The position numbers and the translations under genes were made by a program. From assembly GCA_016868815.1 (NCBI GenBank), contig VGFQ01000001.1, forward strand, positions 186,001 through 250,000: DNA of 64,000 bases. Direction: 5' to 3'. Below, one piece after another: positions 63,015-64,000 of the stretch. The notes under the pieces are model-generated. The model ran no database searches. It was not told the DNA's origin and was given only the letters and a program-made list of their open reading frames with translations. Each line of letters opens with the position of its first letter. Within the stretch, counting starts at the first letter, position 1. Source of the stretch: Bacteroidota bacterium (lineage in GTDB: Bacteria > Bacteroidota > Bacteroidia > Chitinophagales > Chitinophagaceae).

Positions 63015-63022
63015 TACCTTTG
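63015..63022 (+). promoter_or_regulatory. Predicted -7 box of kup (TACCTTTG)
   Basis: TACCTTTG is a full match to TAnnTTTG. It lies 16 bases before a four-codon ATG...TAA mini-frame (63039-63050) and 40 bases before the likely GTG start of kup at 63063. Confidence 0.5.
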
Positions 63023-63062
63023 CCTGCCGCCAGCTACTATGAACGACTAATTCCCGACACAA

Positions 63063-64000
63063 GTGTCCAAGCACGTGAACCAAGTGACGGGTGCCGGCCT
63101 CCTGATCGCCCTAGGCATCATCTACGGAGACATAGGCACTTCGCCCCTCTATGTCTTCAACGCCATCATCGCAGAGAGGGTCATCACCGAAGACCTCATC
63201 ATCGGAAGCCTCTCCTGCATCATCTGGACCCTCACGCTGCAGACAACCTTCAAATATGTCGTGCTGATCCTTCAGGCCGACAACCGGGGAGAAGGCGGCA
63301 CCTTCGCCCTCTACGCCCTGGTACGCCGAAGACGCAAATGGCTCATCGCACCCGCCATGATCGGAGGCGCCGCCCTGCTGGCCGACGGCATCATCACCCC
63401 CCCCATCTCCATCACCTCCGCCGTAGAAGGACTGCGCAACATCCCCAGCCTCCGACATATTTCGAAAGATATCATCGTCTATATCGTCCTCGCCATCCTT
63501 GCCGTCTTCTTCTTCCTCCAGCAGTTCGGCACCGCCTCCATCGGTAAGATGTTCGGCCCTATCATGGCCACCTGGTTCAGCATGCTCGCCATCCTGGGCA
63601 TCCTCCACCTCAGCGACGATCTATCCATCCTGCGGGCCTTCAACCCCGCCTATGCCTTCCGATTCATCACCCTCTTTCCCAACGCACTTTGGCTGATGGG
63701 GGCCATCTTCTTGTGCACCACCGGAGCAGAGGCTCTCTACAGCGACCTGGGCCATTGCGGCCGAGGAAATATCCGCGTGTCCTGGATATTCGTAAAATCC
63801 ACCCTGCTACTCAACTACCTCGGTCAAGGCGCCTACCTCCTAGAACATCATAACGGCCTGAAAGTCACGGCCGCCGTCAAAGAGCAGCTGTTCATCAACG
63901 CCTTCTACAACCTGATGCCCGACTGGTTTGTACTCATCGGCGTTGTTATCGCCACTAGTGCCGCCATCATCGCCAGCCAGGCCATGGTCAGCGGCTCCTT
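63063..64000 (+). CDS. kup: Kup-family potassium transporter, 3' end beyond window
   Basis: The first 312 codons are present from a GTG at 63063 (SKHVNQVTGAGLLIALGIIYGDIGTSPLYV, the diagnostic first helix of the Kup/HAK/KUP family). Later markers are ADNRGEGGTFALYAL, ADGIITPPISITSAVEGL and LCTTGAEALYSDLGH with a possible GAYLLEH. It takes up K+ with H+. No ATG is available: the same frame has a TAA at 63048-63050 upstream, preceded by an ATG-AAC-GAC mini-frame. The stop may be a leader feature or a nonsense change. Confidence 0.9.
   Translation, partial: MSKHVNQVTGAGLLIALGIIYGDIGTSPLYVFNAIIAERVITEDLIIGSLSCIIWTLTLQTTFKYVVLILQADNRGEGGTFALYALVRRRRKWLIAPAMIGGAALLADGIITPPISITSAVEGLRNIPSLRHISKDIIVYIVLAILAVFFFLQQFGTASIGKMFGPIMATWFSMLAILGILHLSDDLSILRAFNPAYAFRFITLFPNALWLMGAIFLCTTGAEALYSDLGHCGRGNIRVSWIFVKSTLLLNYLGQGAYLLEHHNGLKVTAAVKEQLFINAFYNLMPDWFVLIGVVIATSAAIIASQAMVSGS

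Overview
The window reads as chromosome from a member of the Bacteroidota, most likely a Chitinophagia/Saprospiria-type lineage with fairly high GC. The reasons are repeated type IX secretion signatures (PorP/SprF beta-barrels, CHU_C and Por-type C-terminal sorting domains), a FISUMP-domain protein, and Bacteroidota-style promoters (TAnnTTTG boxes instead of sigma70 -35/-10 hexamers). Housekeeping genes dominate. I see no phage, insertion sequence or CRISPR array. Mobile or accessory history shows only as small decayed remnants.

Layout. 1-2.3 kb: the tail of a CHU_C-type secreted protein with its PorP partner, a peroxiredoxin and a tiny protein that is almost only a sorting domain. 2.3-9.9 kb: rlmI, grpE-dnaJ, hpt with a glucosaminidase/LysM gene, an O-methyltransferase, a sodium:solute symporter and a LOG-family hydrolase. 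9.9-19.0 kb: a minus-strand operon of two tandem paralogous ~1,200-residue PKD/CHU_C surface proteins, a PorP protein and a small barrel protein. 19.1-24.6 kb: recG, a reading-frame remnant, tRNA-Ser(GGA) with a clear terminator, a FISUMP protein and a large lipoprotein. 25.1-42.8 kb: a DNA-repair block. It holds a Dna2-like nuclease-helicase, then the minus-strand operon recD-recC-recB-(Mre11-like)-(Rad50-like), with xseA-xseB divergent from recD. 42.8-46.4 kb: a WYL regulator and a YHYH/MORN/SCO1 lipoprotein operon. 46.4-52.7 kb: tatD, a polysaccharide deacetylase, gltX, a stand-alone B12-binding domain, a crotonase, fumC and a 62-residue small protein. 52.8-64 kb: a sugar nucleotidyltransferase, glyA, a decayed higBA module, uvrA, an ECF sigma factor, purQ, a membrane protein, a secreted conserved protein and the start of kup.

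How the genes connect. The recombination/repair functions (Dna2-like, RecBCD, Mre11/Rad50-like pair, ExoVII, RecG, UvrA) form an unusually rich set for 40 kb, five of them in one tightly packed operon. The CHU_C proteins are probable type IX secretion cargo, and PorP-family proteins follow them directly at two places. Most starts are supported by a TAnnTTT(G/A) box placed just upstream. Five genes have that box exactly 4 nt before the start codon, which predicts leaderless transcripts. Many nominal longer ORF starts were shortened because the extension runs through such a box or lacks family homology.

Limits. All family assignments come from reading motifs by eye. No database search or structure prediction was run.
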